Below, one piece after another: positions 1 through 6,279 of a DNA stretch of 14,731 bases. The position numbers and the translations under genes are program-made. Every line of letters starts with the position of its first letter. The first letter of the stretch is position 1. The notes under the pieces were generated by a model that saw only the letters and a list, made by a program, of their open reading frames with translations, ran no database searches and had not been told where the DNA came from. The stretch is from Bdellovibrionaceae bacterium UBA5009 (GTDB taxonomy: Bacteria > Bdellovibrionota > Bdellovibrionia > Bdellovibrionales > Bdellovibrionaceae). Location of the stretch: positions 16,183-30,913 of the forward strand of contig DGYJ01000029.1 in assembly GCA_002396665.1 (NCBI GenBank). The letters run 5' to 3'.

Positions 1-948
1 ATGAAATCAGTAGTTAAACAGACATTTTGGGCGCAAATTTTTCTTTCCATATTTATCACGGGCAGTTTTTCCGTGCAGTCTCATGCACAAAGTGGAGAAG
101 GGGGAACATCTCCTGGTGGTGGTAATAAGATTGAATCACAGTTTGAAGAGGGGCGGATCACCCTTTACAGGGCTATTGAATCTGCAAATGAAATATCAAT
201 CTCTAAACTCCCTTTAGATTATAGACGCCTGATTACGAATTTTGGCGCTCAGATCATGGCAGAGCTATCACAAGTTACATTTGAAATGGATTACAAAACA
301 AAAAAACCGTTCATTCATGAAGATGGCTCTGAATCTGGTATTGAAACAATGGTTAGGGTCCCATTTGCGCCGATTAAAATACGTACAAAAATACTTGCAC
401 CGAATAACGAGATTACAAACACAAAGGCTTTGATGCTTCTGGCGCACGAGATTGGCCATCATTTGCCAGCAATTACAAATCTAAGTGAAGAACAGAAAGC
501 TTGGTCATATGCAAATGCACTGATGACATTAGTGACCTCATCAATTAAATATCCCGAACTTTCAAAATTAAATGGAGACTATCTAGCTGTTAGCACAAAA
601 GCAGAGCCTTGTCGAAATGCTGCACATATTGAAACGGATCCGAATCGTGGCATTATTGTAATGACAATTACCACAACCACGCCAGCTAAGGGGCAGCCAA
701 GATGTGCACGTAACTTAGAACAATCGACAACAAATATTTACCGAGCCCACACTATTTATACAGATGATGGTCCAAAGCTGGCGTATGGCCTGTATTCGGC
801 AAGCGCTGAATATGATAGAGGAGAAGGATCTGGAAATGACGTTACACTGCTGCCCGATGGAGGAGTGTTTGTGAAATTTGCGGCTGGATCACTTCCTCGC
901 GGTTATGGTATTTATTCCTTCAATCAAATGTATAAAAAGACAAAATAA
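1..948 (+). CDS. Exported protein with HEIGHH zinc-metallopeptidase motif, function unknown
   Basis: A 315-residue protein. Residues 1-29 form a signal peptide: basic start, hydrophobic core at about 9-25, likely cleavage after the SHA at 27-29, so the mature chain starts near Q30. A Gly-rich linker follows (31-41). The clearest motif is HEIGHH at 149-154, preceded by the helix residues LMLLA, the classic HExxH zinc-binding helix with E150 as the would-be catalytic base. Ten residues on, EQKAWSYA (164-171) has the E-x2-A-x2-(F/Y)-A spacing seen after HExxH in some gluzincin-type families, so E164 could be the third zinc ligand (inference). The C-terminal half is Thr- and Gly-rich with two cysteines (C204, C235) that could form a disulfide outside the cytoplasm. 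I recognise no named family. The ATG is the first base of the window, so its ribosome-binding site cannot be seen and an earlier start is possible. Confidence 0.8.
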   Translation: MKSVVKQTFWAQIFLSIFITGSFSVQSHAQSGEGGTSPGGGNKIESQFEEGRITLYRAIESANEISISKLPLDYRRLITNFGAQIMAELSQVTFEMDYKTKKPFIHEDGSESGIETMVRVPFAPIKIRTKILAPNNEITNTKALMLLAHEIGHHLPAITNLSEEQKAWSYANALMTLVTSSIKYPELSKLNGDYLAVSTKAEPCRNAAHIETDPNRGIIVMTITTTTPAKGQPRCARNLEQSTTNIYRAHTIYTDDGPKLAYGLYSASAEYDRGEGSGNDVTLLPDGGVFVKFAAGSLPRGYGIYSFNQMYKKTK

Positions 949-997
949 TAACATACATACAAGACAACGACAAAATCTGCTTTTATTGGAGAAAAAA

Positions 998-1261
998 ATG
1001 AAGGTAAAATTATTTATAACTGCAATTGGGTTTTTGCTGATCGTTACAACTAGTGCTTTTGCAAAAACAGTTGAAATGAAAGGGGAAAAGGCGCTTTCAT
1101 TCTTTAATCGACATTCTGATGAATTAAATAGTGTAGATGGAGCGCCTCGGTATACAGGAGTGTTTCAATATACAAACAAAAAGGGCATCAAAGCTCGTGG
1201 GTATGCTGATTGTTGGATTCGTTTACATATGGGCGAATTTTGGTGTGTAGTGACTTATTAA
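998..1261 (+). CDS. Small exported protein (87 aa), unknown function
   Basis: The reading frame is open from further upstream (878), but the ATG at 998 is the better start. It has a GGAG ribosome-binding site at 988-991 with 6-base spacing, lies after the previous gene's stop, and opens directly into a signal peptide: MKVKLF, a hydrophobic core, and an AFA cleavage site at residues 20-22. The mature product is about 65 residues, basic and aromatic-rich in its second half. It has two cysteines (C72 and C83) flanking WIRLHMGEFW, which could form a disulfide in the periplasm. No known domain is recognised. It lies 49 bases after the HEIGHH protein on the same strand and may be co-transcribed with it. 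No hairpin terminator is visible between its stop and the convergent tRNA gene. Confidence 0.65.
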   Translation: MKVKLFITAIGFLLIVTTSAFAKTVEMKGEKALSFFNRHSDELNSVDGAPRYTGVFQYTNKKGIKARGYADCWIRLHMGEFWCVVTY

Positions 1262-1322
1262 AAAAATATTAGATTTGATTCTTTGAAAATTTATTTTTTG
1301 TTGGTTCGAATACTTTGACATT

Positions 1323-1409
1323 TGGTGCCCGGGACTGGACTTGAACCAGCACGCCCTTTCGAGCGCTACCACCTCAAGGTAGTGCGTCTGCCAATTTCGC
1401 CACCCGGGC
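1323..1409 (-). tRNA. tRNA-Leu (anticodon GAG)
   Basis: Read on the minus strand, the acceptor arm is GCCCGGG (1409-1403) pairing with CCCGGGC (1333-1327), followed by discriminator A (1326) and an encoded CCA (1325-1323). The anticodon stem is CTACC/GGTAG around the loop TTGAGGT, giving anticodon GAG (plus-strand bases 1373-1375), which reads CUC and CUU leucine codons. A long variable arm lies between the anticodon and T arms (around 1345-1365), as expected of a class II leucine tRNA. The T arm contains GGTTCAAGTCC. Total length is 87 bases including CCA. The gene is single and converges on the 87-residue exported protein gene. Confidence 0.95.
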
Positions 1410-1421
1410 ACATCAGGGTGA

Positions 1422-1450
1422 ATTAAACACAGGGCCAGGTTTTCAGTCAA
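1422..1450 (-). promoter_or_regulatory. Promoter of tRNA-Leu(GAG)
   Basis: On the minus strand, TTGACT (plus-strand 1445-1450) and TTTAAT (1422-1427) are separated by exactly 17 bases. Each matches five of six bases of the vegetative sigma-70 -35 and -10 consensus. Transcription would start near 1415, leaving only about 6 bases before the mature tRNA 5' end at 1409. Confidence 0.65.
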
Positions 1451-1531
1451 TGCCATTTCGATTCAGTTTAACTTCATAGGTCCAGGCCTACTCTTGAAGA
1501 CTCCGAATAGCATTTAATCCGACCTGGATGC

Positions 1532-1594
1532 GGAAAATAAAAAACATAAAATTTTACTTTAAGTTTTAACCCAGAAATGGGGCTTTTGTATCTT
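1532..1594 (+). promoter_or_regulatory. Candidate promoter with A/T-rich UP-like element
   Basis: An almost pure A/T stretch (about 1532-1569) resembles an UP element. It leads into TTAACC (1566-1571; four of six -35 bases), a 17-base spacer, and TATCTT (1589-1594; four of six -10 bases). The predicted start near 1601 is the first base before a perfect hairpin. The hexamers are only moderate matches. An alternative -10, TATAAG at 1598-1603, has no -35 at proper spacing and would remove part of the hairpin. Confidence 0.35.
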
Positions 1595-1600
1595 ACTTAT

Positions 1601-1694
1601 AAGAGCACGGATGCTCTGAAAGACAAAGAAGGATGTCGGAAGCTAGGATGGCGACCGTAACCCTTCAGTAGATCTAATTCCAAGGAGGGAATTA
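1601..1694 (+). promoter_or_regulatory. Structured leader RNA with multiple GGA hairpins; candidate CsrA/Rsm-type target
   Basis: At 1602-1617 a perfect 5-bp stem (AGAGC/GCTCT) shows the hexaloop ACGGAT. At 1675-1694 a perfect 7-bp stem (TAATTCC/GGAATTA) shows the hexaloop AAGGAG, which is the ribosome-binding site of the 38-codon ORF, with the A of its ATG in the last base pair. Both loops fit the ANGGAN hexaloop closed by a C-G pair that CsrA/RsmE proteins recognise (family knowledge). Between them are more GGA triplets at 1631-1633 (loop of GACA/TGTC, 1622-1637), 1638-1640 and 1646-1648 (loop of GTCG/CGAC, 1635-1655). An alternative fold pairs GAAGG (1628-1632) with CCTTC (1662-1666). CsrA control is an inference. 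A sponge-type small RNA or an unrelated leader remains possible. Confidence 0.4.
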
Positions 1695-1810
1695 TGACAT
1701 TAGAGCAAGGAATAATCGTTTTTATAGTGTCCCATACGGCTCTAGTTCTTTGTAGTTTGTGGTTTTTCTTCGGCCATAGTCCCGAAAGGGCCTATCAAAA
1801 GCTGAAGTGA
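1694..1810 (+). CDS. Predicted 38-residue single-pass membrane microprotein
   Basis: A 38-codon ORF starts at ATG 1694 and stops with TGA at 1808-1810. An unusually strong Shine-Dalgarno, AAGGAGG (1682-1688), lies 5 bases upstream, in the loop and stem of a hairpin. The peptide begins MTLEQG, has a hydrophobic segment at residues 7-27 rich in Ile, Val, Leu, Phe and Trp, and ends in a short basic tail (R32, K36, K38). By the positive-inside rule the C-terminus would face the cytoplasm. One cysteine (C20) lies inside the membrane segment. I know no named family. Near its end the mRNA can form a hairpin (1776-1795) with a GAAA tetraloop on CCC/GGG, one mismatch, then ATAG/CTAT. This could mean that the region acts partly as RNA and that the ORF is incidental. 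Confidence 0.5.
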   Translation: MTLEQGIIVFIVSHTALVLCSLWFFFGHSPERAYQKLK

Positions 1811-1858
1811 TGTTTTTAAGTTCTCCGTTTTGGTTTCCCCCTTTTGTTTTTTGATCGT

Positions 1859-1895
1859 GCAGGGTTTGGTGGTTCCCCTCGTTCGGTCTGCGAGG
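1859..1895 (+). promoter_or_regulatory. Possible antiterminator overlapping the queA-proximal terminator
   Basis: CCTCG at 1877-1881 can pair with CGAGG at 1891-1895. CGAGG is part of the 5' arm of the terminator that follows, so the two hairpins exclude each other. An alternative stem, GCAG (1859-1862) with CTGC (1888-1891), also reaches into that arm. The geometry resembles a transcription attenuator, but the pairing is only 5 bp and could be chance. I see no recognisable riboswitch aptamer here. Confidence 0.25.
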
Positions 1896-1921
1896 CCTTT
1901 AAAAGGCCTCGCTTTTTTTTT
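1890..1921 (+). terminator. Strong rho-independent terminator upstream of queA
   Basis: GCGAGGCCTTT and AAAGGCCTCGC form a perfect 11-base inverted repeat around a single A (1890-1912), followed by nine T (1913-1921). In practice the stem would be about 8-9 bp, GC-rich, with an A/T loop. It ends only 25 bases before the queA start codon, so it either closes the transcript of the 38-codon ORF or acts as an attenuator of the operon beyond. Confidence 0.9.
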
Positions 1922-1946
1922 GTTCTTTTGATACCTACAACACCTC

Positions 1947-3005
1947 ATGAAACTTTCAGATCTCGACTTCACCTATCCAGAATCATTGATTGGGCTTCAG
2001 CCTTCGGGAAACCCCAGGGTGATGTGGGTCGAAAATAAAATTCCGACAGAAATTCAAATTGCAGATTTGATTCAAAAAATTCCTGCGGGCGATGTTTTAG
2101 TTTTAAATGACACCAAGGTTTTAAAGCGTCGGGTCTTTGCAGAAGATCTCGAGATTTTATTTCTTCATCGCAAAAATCAAACCGAGTGGGAAGTTTTATT
2201 TCCGTCGAAAAAGTATAAAGTCGGTGACGTTTTTCAACTTCCCCTTGGTGTGCGGATGAAATTAACCCAAAAGGGACGGCCACAAACTATAGAACTTTCT
2301 GAAAATATTTCTGAAGACTATTTTGAAAAAGTGGGCGAGCTTCCGCTGCCGCCCTATATTCAAAAAGCCCGTGATCAGCGGCATACAGTTCAGCAAGATC
2401 AGGACTGGTATCAAACGGCCTGGGCGCAGAAATCAGGCAGCTTAGCTTCGCCGACAGCCAGCCTTCATTTTAAAAAAGAAGATTTACAAAAACTTAAAAA
2501 TAAAGGCGTAAGAATTGTATCAACAACTTTGCATGTGGGACTTGGAACTTTTCTTCCAGTTGTTGTTGATGATCTGAATGATCACTTTATGCATGCTGAA
2601 ACGAGCGAGATCTCGCGCCAAACCTGGACTGTGATTCAAGATGCAAAATCTAAGGGACACAAAATTTGGTCTTTGGGGACAACGACAACACGAAGTCTTG
2701 AAAGTGCCGCTTTGGGATTGTTGAGTTCCTCGGCTGAAAAATCCACAGCACAATCCGCTGAGCAATCTGATGCCCCACTTGAGGACATTCTTTTTAAAGG
2801 CGAAACAAAATTATTGATTCAGCCGGGATTTCAATTTCAAGTTGTTGATCGGCTTTTGACAAATTTTCACCAGCCCCAATCGACATTGCTGGCCCTTGTA
2901 GCCGCTTTTGAAGATTTACAAACGGTCAAAAAATGTTATGAATGGGCCATTCAAAAAGAATTTAAACTTTTTAGTTACGGAGATTTAAGTGTCTGGATCA
3001 AATGA
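1947..3005 (+). CDS. queA: S-adenosylmethionine:tRNA ribosyltransferase-isomerase (QueA)
   Basis: QueA moves the ribosyl part of S-adenosylmethionine onto preQ1 in the tRNA wobble position, giving epoxyqueuosine. The 352-residue length is normal for the family. Recognisable blocks in order: MKLSDLDF start, LNDTKV (53-58), GELPLPPYI (130-138), YQT (155-157), SPTASLHF (168-175), TLHVGLGTF (194-202), TTTTRSLE (245-252), LLTNFHQPQSTLL (303-315) and FSYGD near the C-terminus (342-346). A Ser/Ala/Gln-rich stretch at 259-276 looks like a variable loop. The usual Arg/Asp-Ser-Arg segment after the N-terminal block is diverged. The ATG at 1947 fits the family's N-terminus, yet no Shine-Dalgarno precedes it and a strong terminator ends 25 bases upstream. 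The last 17 bases overlap tgt, the next enzyme to act on the same tRNA position. Confidence 0.95.
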   Translation: MKLSDLDFTYPESLIGLQPSGNPRVMWVENKIPTEIQIADLIQKIPAGDVLVLNDTKVLKRRVFAEDLEILFLHRKNQTEWEVLFPSKKYKVGDVFQLPLGVRMKLTQKGRPQTIELSENISEDYFEKVGELPLPPYIQKARDQRHTVQQDQDWYQTAWAQKSGSLASPTASLHFKKEDLQKLKNKGVRIVSTTLHVGLGTFLPVVVDDLNDHFMHAETSEISRQTWTVIQDAKSKGHKIWSLGTTTTRSLESAALGLLSSSAEKSTAQSAEQSDAPLEDILFKGETKLLIQPGFQFQVVDRLLTNFHQPQSTLLALVAAFEDLQTVKKCYEWAIQKEFKLFSYGDLSVWIK

Positions 3006-4149
3006 AATCGCTGATGTGACTGCAAAAATGAAATTGGGCGATTTTAAAGTTCATAAAACCCAAGGGAACGCGCGACGTGGGACACTTATGACGGCCCATG
3101 GGCCGATCCAGACTCCAGTTTTTATGGCGGTGGGAACAAAAGCCACAGTGAAGGCCATGACTCCGGAAGAATTAAAAGAATGCGGGACCCAGGTGGTTTT
3201 AGGGAATACCTATCATTTGCACTTACGTCCCGGAGAAAAACTTATTCAAAAACTTGGTGGTCTTCATAAGTTTATGAATTGGCATGGTCCGATCTTGACA
3301 GATTCCGGTGGTTTTCAAGTTTTTTCATTGAGCAAATTGCGATCCATGACGGAAGAAGGTGTCGAGTTCAGATCCCATCTTGATGGTGGAAAATATTTTA
3401 TCTCTCCAGAAAAAAGTATGGAAATCCAAATGGATCTTGGATCGGACATCATCATGGCCTTTGATGAATGTCTTCAATACCCAGCCACTGAAGACCAAAT
3501 CGAAAAATCCATGGCATTGACCTATCGTTGGTTGCTTCGTTCAAAAGAGGCAATGACAAGAAAAGAATCTTTGCTTTTTGGAATTGTTCAGGGTGGTTTA
3601 AGTCTGAAACATCGCTTGAAATCCTTAGAGCAGGTCACAAGCGTCGATTTGCCAGGCTATGCCCTGGGTGGTTTCAGTGTTGGTGAACCCATTCACTTGA
3701 TGCACGAGTTATTGCCCGATGTGGCTCCGAAGATGCCGGCGAACAAGCCAAGATACCTTATGGGTGTTGGAACTCCTTTAGATTTAATTATTTCCATTGA
3801 TGCAGGAATTGATATGTTTGACTGCGTCATGCCTACAAGAGTAGCAAGAAATGGAACCCTGTACACTTGGCAGGGAAAAGTCAGTATCAAAAGAAATGAA
3901 TACAAAGAAGATCCAGGTCCCCTGGATCCAGAGTGTGATTGCTATTGTTGCAAAAACTACTCTCGGGCTTATCTTAGACATTTGTTTTTGAGTGGTGAAA
4001 TTTTAGGCTCAAGATTGAACACAATTCACAATATTGCTTTCTATATGAAGCTAATGGAAAAGTCCCGAGATGCCTTAGAAAGTGGCACTTGGGAGAGCTT
4101 CCGTGATGAAATGCTGAGGCGTTTCACAAAACGTGTAACTGGTGATTAG
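2989..4149 (+). CDS. tgt: tRNA-guanine transglycosylase (Tgt)
   Basis: Tgt exchanges guanine-34 of GUN-anticodon tRNAs for preQ1, the step before QueA. The protein has 386 residues, slightly longer than the usual ~375. Key sites: TDSGGFQVFSL (104-114) with catalytic D105; FDEC (158-161) with D159; GIVQGG (198-203); GYALGGFSVGE (223-233); and FDCVMPTR (277-284) with the presumed nucleophile D278. The zinc site is C316, C318, C321 and H347, with the spacing seen in the E. coli enzyme. I chose the GTG at 2989 because GGAG (2979-2982) lies 6 bases before it. The later in-frame GTG at 3016 and ATG at 3028 have no such site, though the ATG would give a more typical N-terminus. It overlaps the end of queA by 17 bases, suggesting translational coupling. 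Confidence 0.96.
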   Translation: MSGSNEIADVTAKMKLGDFKVHKTQGNARRGTLMTAHGPIQTPVFMAVGTKATVKAMTPEELKECGTQVVLGNTYHLHLRPGEKLIQKLGGLHKFMNWHGPILTDSGGFQVFSLSKLRSMTEEGVEFRSHLDGGKYFISPEKSMEIQMDLGSDIIMAFDECLQYPATEDQIEKSMALTYRWLLRSKEAMTRKESLLFGIVQGGLSLKHRLKSLEQVTSVDLPGYALGGFSVGEPIHLMHELLPDVAPKMPANKPRYLMGVGTPLDLIISIDAGIDMFDCVMPTRVARNGTLYTWQGKVSIKRNEYKEDPGPLDPECDCYCCKNYSRAYLRHLFLSGEILGSRLNTIHNIAFYMKLMEKSRDALESGTWESFRDEMLRRFTKRVTGD

Positions 4150-4174
4150 CACTTGATATTTCAAATCTGCAGTG

Positions 4175-4188
4175 ATGAATTAATTCAT
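4175..4188. repeat. 14-base perfect palindrome in the tgt-yajC gap
   Basis: ATGAATTAATTCAT is a perfect palindrome in the 58-base gap between tgt and yajC, the widest gap within the operon. A weak -35-like TTGATA (4153-4158) lies upstream with no convincing -10. It could be an operator for an internal promoter, but an A/T-rich palindrome of this length may also be chance. Confidence 0.2.
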
Positions 4189-4207
4189 TGTCATCCTGGA
4201 GGTTCAA

Positions 4208-4564
4208 TTGAAATCGTTAGTTCTTTTTGTATTTTCATTTCTGTTTTCAGTCCTTGCATCGGCCCAAGCCGCAGCAGCCCAGCCATCACCCTTGGAAGCA
4301 TTTCTGCCCATGGTGGTGTTGATGGTGTTGATGTATTTCTTATTGATTCGACCACAGGTTAAAAAAGCAAAAGAACATCAGCAGTTTGTGACCGAACTAA
4401 AACGCGGTGACGAGGTTGTAACCAATGGTGGGATTTTGGGTAAAATCGAAGGGATTACAGAGACTGTAATCACCTTAGAAGTAGCAGATGGAGTTCGTTT
4501 AAAAGTTTTAAGAAGTCAAGTTGCCGGTTCAAGCAAAGCAGCGCTTGAAACTAAAAAGTCTTAA
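4208..4564 (+). CDS. yajC: Sec translocase accessory protein YajC
   Basis: YajC is a small inner-membrane partner of SecD-SecF. The protein has 118 residues. The main membrane helix is at about 31-47 (FLPMVVLMVLMYFLLI), followed directly by the signature RPQ (48-50), a basic stretch KKAKEHQ, and GDEVVTNGGILGKI (67-80), the typical cytoplasmic domain. The start is a TTG at 4208, decided by a strong GGAGG (4198-4202) 5 bases upstream. The protein also has a hydrophobic N-terminal segment (3-18) ending in an Ala-rich run (AQAAAA, 19-24). This looks like a cleavable signal peptide or a second helix and is more than the short N-tail of enterobacterial YajC. Its stop lies in the ribosome-binding site of secD, 12 bases before that gene. 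Confidence 0.93.
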   Translation: MKSLVLFVFSFLFSVLASAQAAAAQPSPLEAFLPMVVLMVLMYFLLIRPQVKKAKEHQQFVTELKRGDEVVTNGGILGKIEGITETVITLEVADGVRLKVLRSQVAGSSKAALETKKS

Positions 4565-4576
4565 GGAGTATCGAGC

Positions 4577-6271
4577 ATGGAAGGGTATCGTTCGCGATTA
4601 TTATTGGCCATCACAGGTGTCGTGATGATGGTTCTATGGATTTTGCCAAATGTGGTTAATGTTGAGAATATCAAATGGCTTCCCCAGTCTAAATTGAATT
4701 ATGGTTTGGACATTCAAGGTGGTTTGCATCTTGTGATGGGTGTCGACGTTGAAGGTGTTGTAACCGAAAGCAGTCTTAAGCTAGCCCAGTCCTTGAAAAA
4801 AGAATTTTCAACAGCGGCTCAGCCTATTCAAGTTAAAGACGTTGTTGTTTCTAAACCGGCAGAAGGTGAGTTCACAATTTCATTTGATAATGCGGCTGAA
4901 AAATCAAAAATTGAAAGCTTGATGTCTGAACGTCATGCAACTGTTTTGCAAGAAATCAGCTCGACTGAAAACGCAATTACCTACAGATACTTCGATGCCT
5001 ACTTGACGGACTACAAATCAAAAGTCATCCAGCAAGCCATCGAGACCATTCGAAATCGTATCGATGAGTTCGGCGTGGCAGAGCCTAGCATTTCGCAACA
5101 GGGAACAGATCGTATTCTTGTTCAGCTTCCTGGTATGGCTGATGCGGAAAAAGCAAAACAATTGATCAATACAACGGCGAAATTAGATTTTATGATTTTG
5201 TCCCAAGATCCAGTGGCTGCACAGTTACCACAGCTTATTGCTGATGCTGAAAAAGCTGGCGTCTACGATATGACAAAAATGAAATACACAGAATATGTCG
5301 ATCGTATCAATAAAGATCTTGCCGCAAAACTTCCAGCAAATACTGCTGTGTATTTTCAAAAAAGTGATAATGCGAATAAAATGGAAGTGGGATCTGTTCC
5401 AATGCTTCTTAAAACAGACACTGGTCTTGGCGGCGATGCCTTAGATGATGCCACGGTGAGTTTTGGTCAATACGGTGAACCAGAAGTTTCATTGCGATTT
5501 AGTAATGTTGGTGCTGCAAAGTTTGCAGAAATCACTGGGGCAAGTATCGGGCAAAGAATGGCGATTGTTTTGGATCGTGTGGTGAAAACTGCACCAAATA
5601 TTCAATCTAAAATTCCAGATGGGCAAGCTCGAATCACTTTGGGTGGAAGAGATCGTGATCAAACAATGAACGAAGCAAAAATGATTTCGACTGCTTTACG
5701 AGCAGGGGCTTTACCAGCAAGACTTGATCAGTTAGAAGAGCGTCGCGTGGGACCATCTCTTGGTGCTGACTCTTTGAAAAAAGCTCAAATGGCTTCGTAC
5801 ATTGGAGCAGTTTTAATTATTATCTTTATGCTGGTTTACTACCGCGCCATGGGTGTGATTGCGACAGTTGCCCTTGGAATTAATATTTTTGGTGTTTTTG
5901 CGTTGCTGACATCTTTTGGAGCCACTTTAACTTTACCTGGTATTGCCGGTATGGCCTTAACAGTTGGTTTTGCAGTGGATGCAAATGTGTTGATCAACGA
6001 GCGTATCCGTGAAGAGTTAAGAACTGGGGCCTCTTGGAAATTAGCAATTCAAGAGGGTTATAGTCGTGCGATGTCTGCAATCCTGGATTCAAATATTACT
6101 ACGGCCGCAACAGCTGTCGTATTGATGTACTTTGGGACTGGTCCAGTGAAGGGCTTTGCCGTAACATTATTGATTGGTATCGCGACAACACTTTTTGGAA
6201 ACGTTTTTATTTCAAAGGTGATTGTGGATACTTTGGTTCATAAATTTAAAATTCAAAAATTAAGTGTGTAG
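4577..6271 (+). CDS. secD: Protein translocase subunit SecD
   Basis: SecD, with SecF, uses the proton gradient to pull exported proteins out of the SecYEG channel on the periplasmic side. The 564 residues show an N-terminal helix (about 8-27), the GLDIQGG block (43-49), a large periplasmic region with IRNRIDEFGVAEPSI (158-172) and a second subdomain up to about 385, and VGPSLG (391-396). Five C-terminal membrane helices follow (about 404-421, 427-447, 453-476, 505-522, 527-547). The RND-type motif VGFAVDANVLINERIREEL (463-481) contains the conserved Asp D468. The start ATG at 4577 has AAGGAG (4563-4568) 8 bases upstream, overlapping the yajC stop. The protein is a little shorter than E. coli SecD but complete. 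Confidence 0.97.
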   Translation: MEGYRSRLLLAITGVVMMVLWILPNVVNVENIKWLPQSKLNYGLDIQGGLHLVMGVDVEGVVTESSLKLAQSLKKEFSTAAQPIQVKDVVVSKPAEGEFTISFDNAAEKSKIESLMSERHATVLQEISSTENAITYRYFDAYLTDYKSKVIQQAIETIRNRIDEFGVAEPSISQQGTDRILVQLPGMADAEKAKQLINTTAKLDFMILSQDPVAAQLPQLIADAEKAGVYDMTKMKYTEYVDRINKDLAAKLPANTAVYFQKSDNANKMEVGSVPMLLKTDTGLGGDALDDATVSFGQYGEPEVSLRFSNVGAAKFAEITGASIGQRMAIVLDRVVKTAPNIQSKIPDGQARITLGGRDRDQTMNEAKMISTALRAGALPARLDQLEERRVGPSLGADSLKKAQMASYIGAVLIIIFMLVYYRAMGVIATVALGINIFGVFALLTSFGATLTLPGIAGMALTVGFAVDANVLINERIREELRTGASWKLAIQEGYSRAMSAILDSNITTAATAVVLMYFGTGPVKGFAVTLLIGIATTLFGNVFISKVIVDTLVHKFKIQKLSV

Positions 6272-6279
6272 AGGGCAAA

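Noticed and set aside
878..997. Upstream extension of the 87-residue exported protein
   Set aside because: It overlaps the preceding gene, and the ATG at 998 has a ribosome-binding site and directly begins a signal peptide.
1262..1322. Terminator for the exported protein gene or for tRNA-Leu
   Set aside because: The stretch is A/T-rich with T runs but has no GC-containing hairpin on either strand.
1223..1456. 77-codon minus-strand ORF across the tRNA
   Set aside because: It reads straight through the tRNA-Leu gene and its promoter, so it is an artefact.
1481..1528. TCCAGG...CCTGGA inverted repeat
   Set aside because: Only 6 bp with a 36-base loop, no T run and no link to a gene; likely chance.
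1577..1660. 27-codon ORF starting at ATG 1577, upstream of the 38-codon ORF
   Set aside because: It has no ribosome-binding site, begins upstream of the likely transcription start, and its peptide has no notable features.
1601..1700. c-di-GMP (GEMM) riboswitch
   Set aside because: Some strings look similar, but the conserved GCAAA-type core and the two-helix arrangement are absent.
1811..1946. preQ1 riboswitch in front of queA
   Set aside because: Expected for queuosine genes, but I find neither the A-rich tail of class I nor a recognisable class II or III pattern. Only alternative hairpins are visible.
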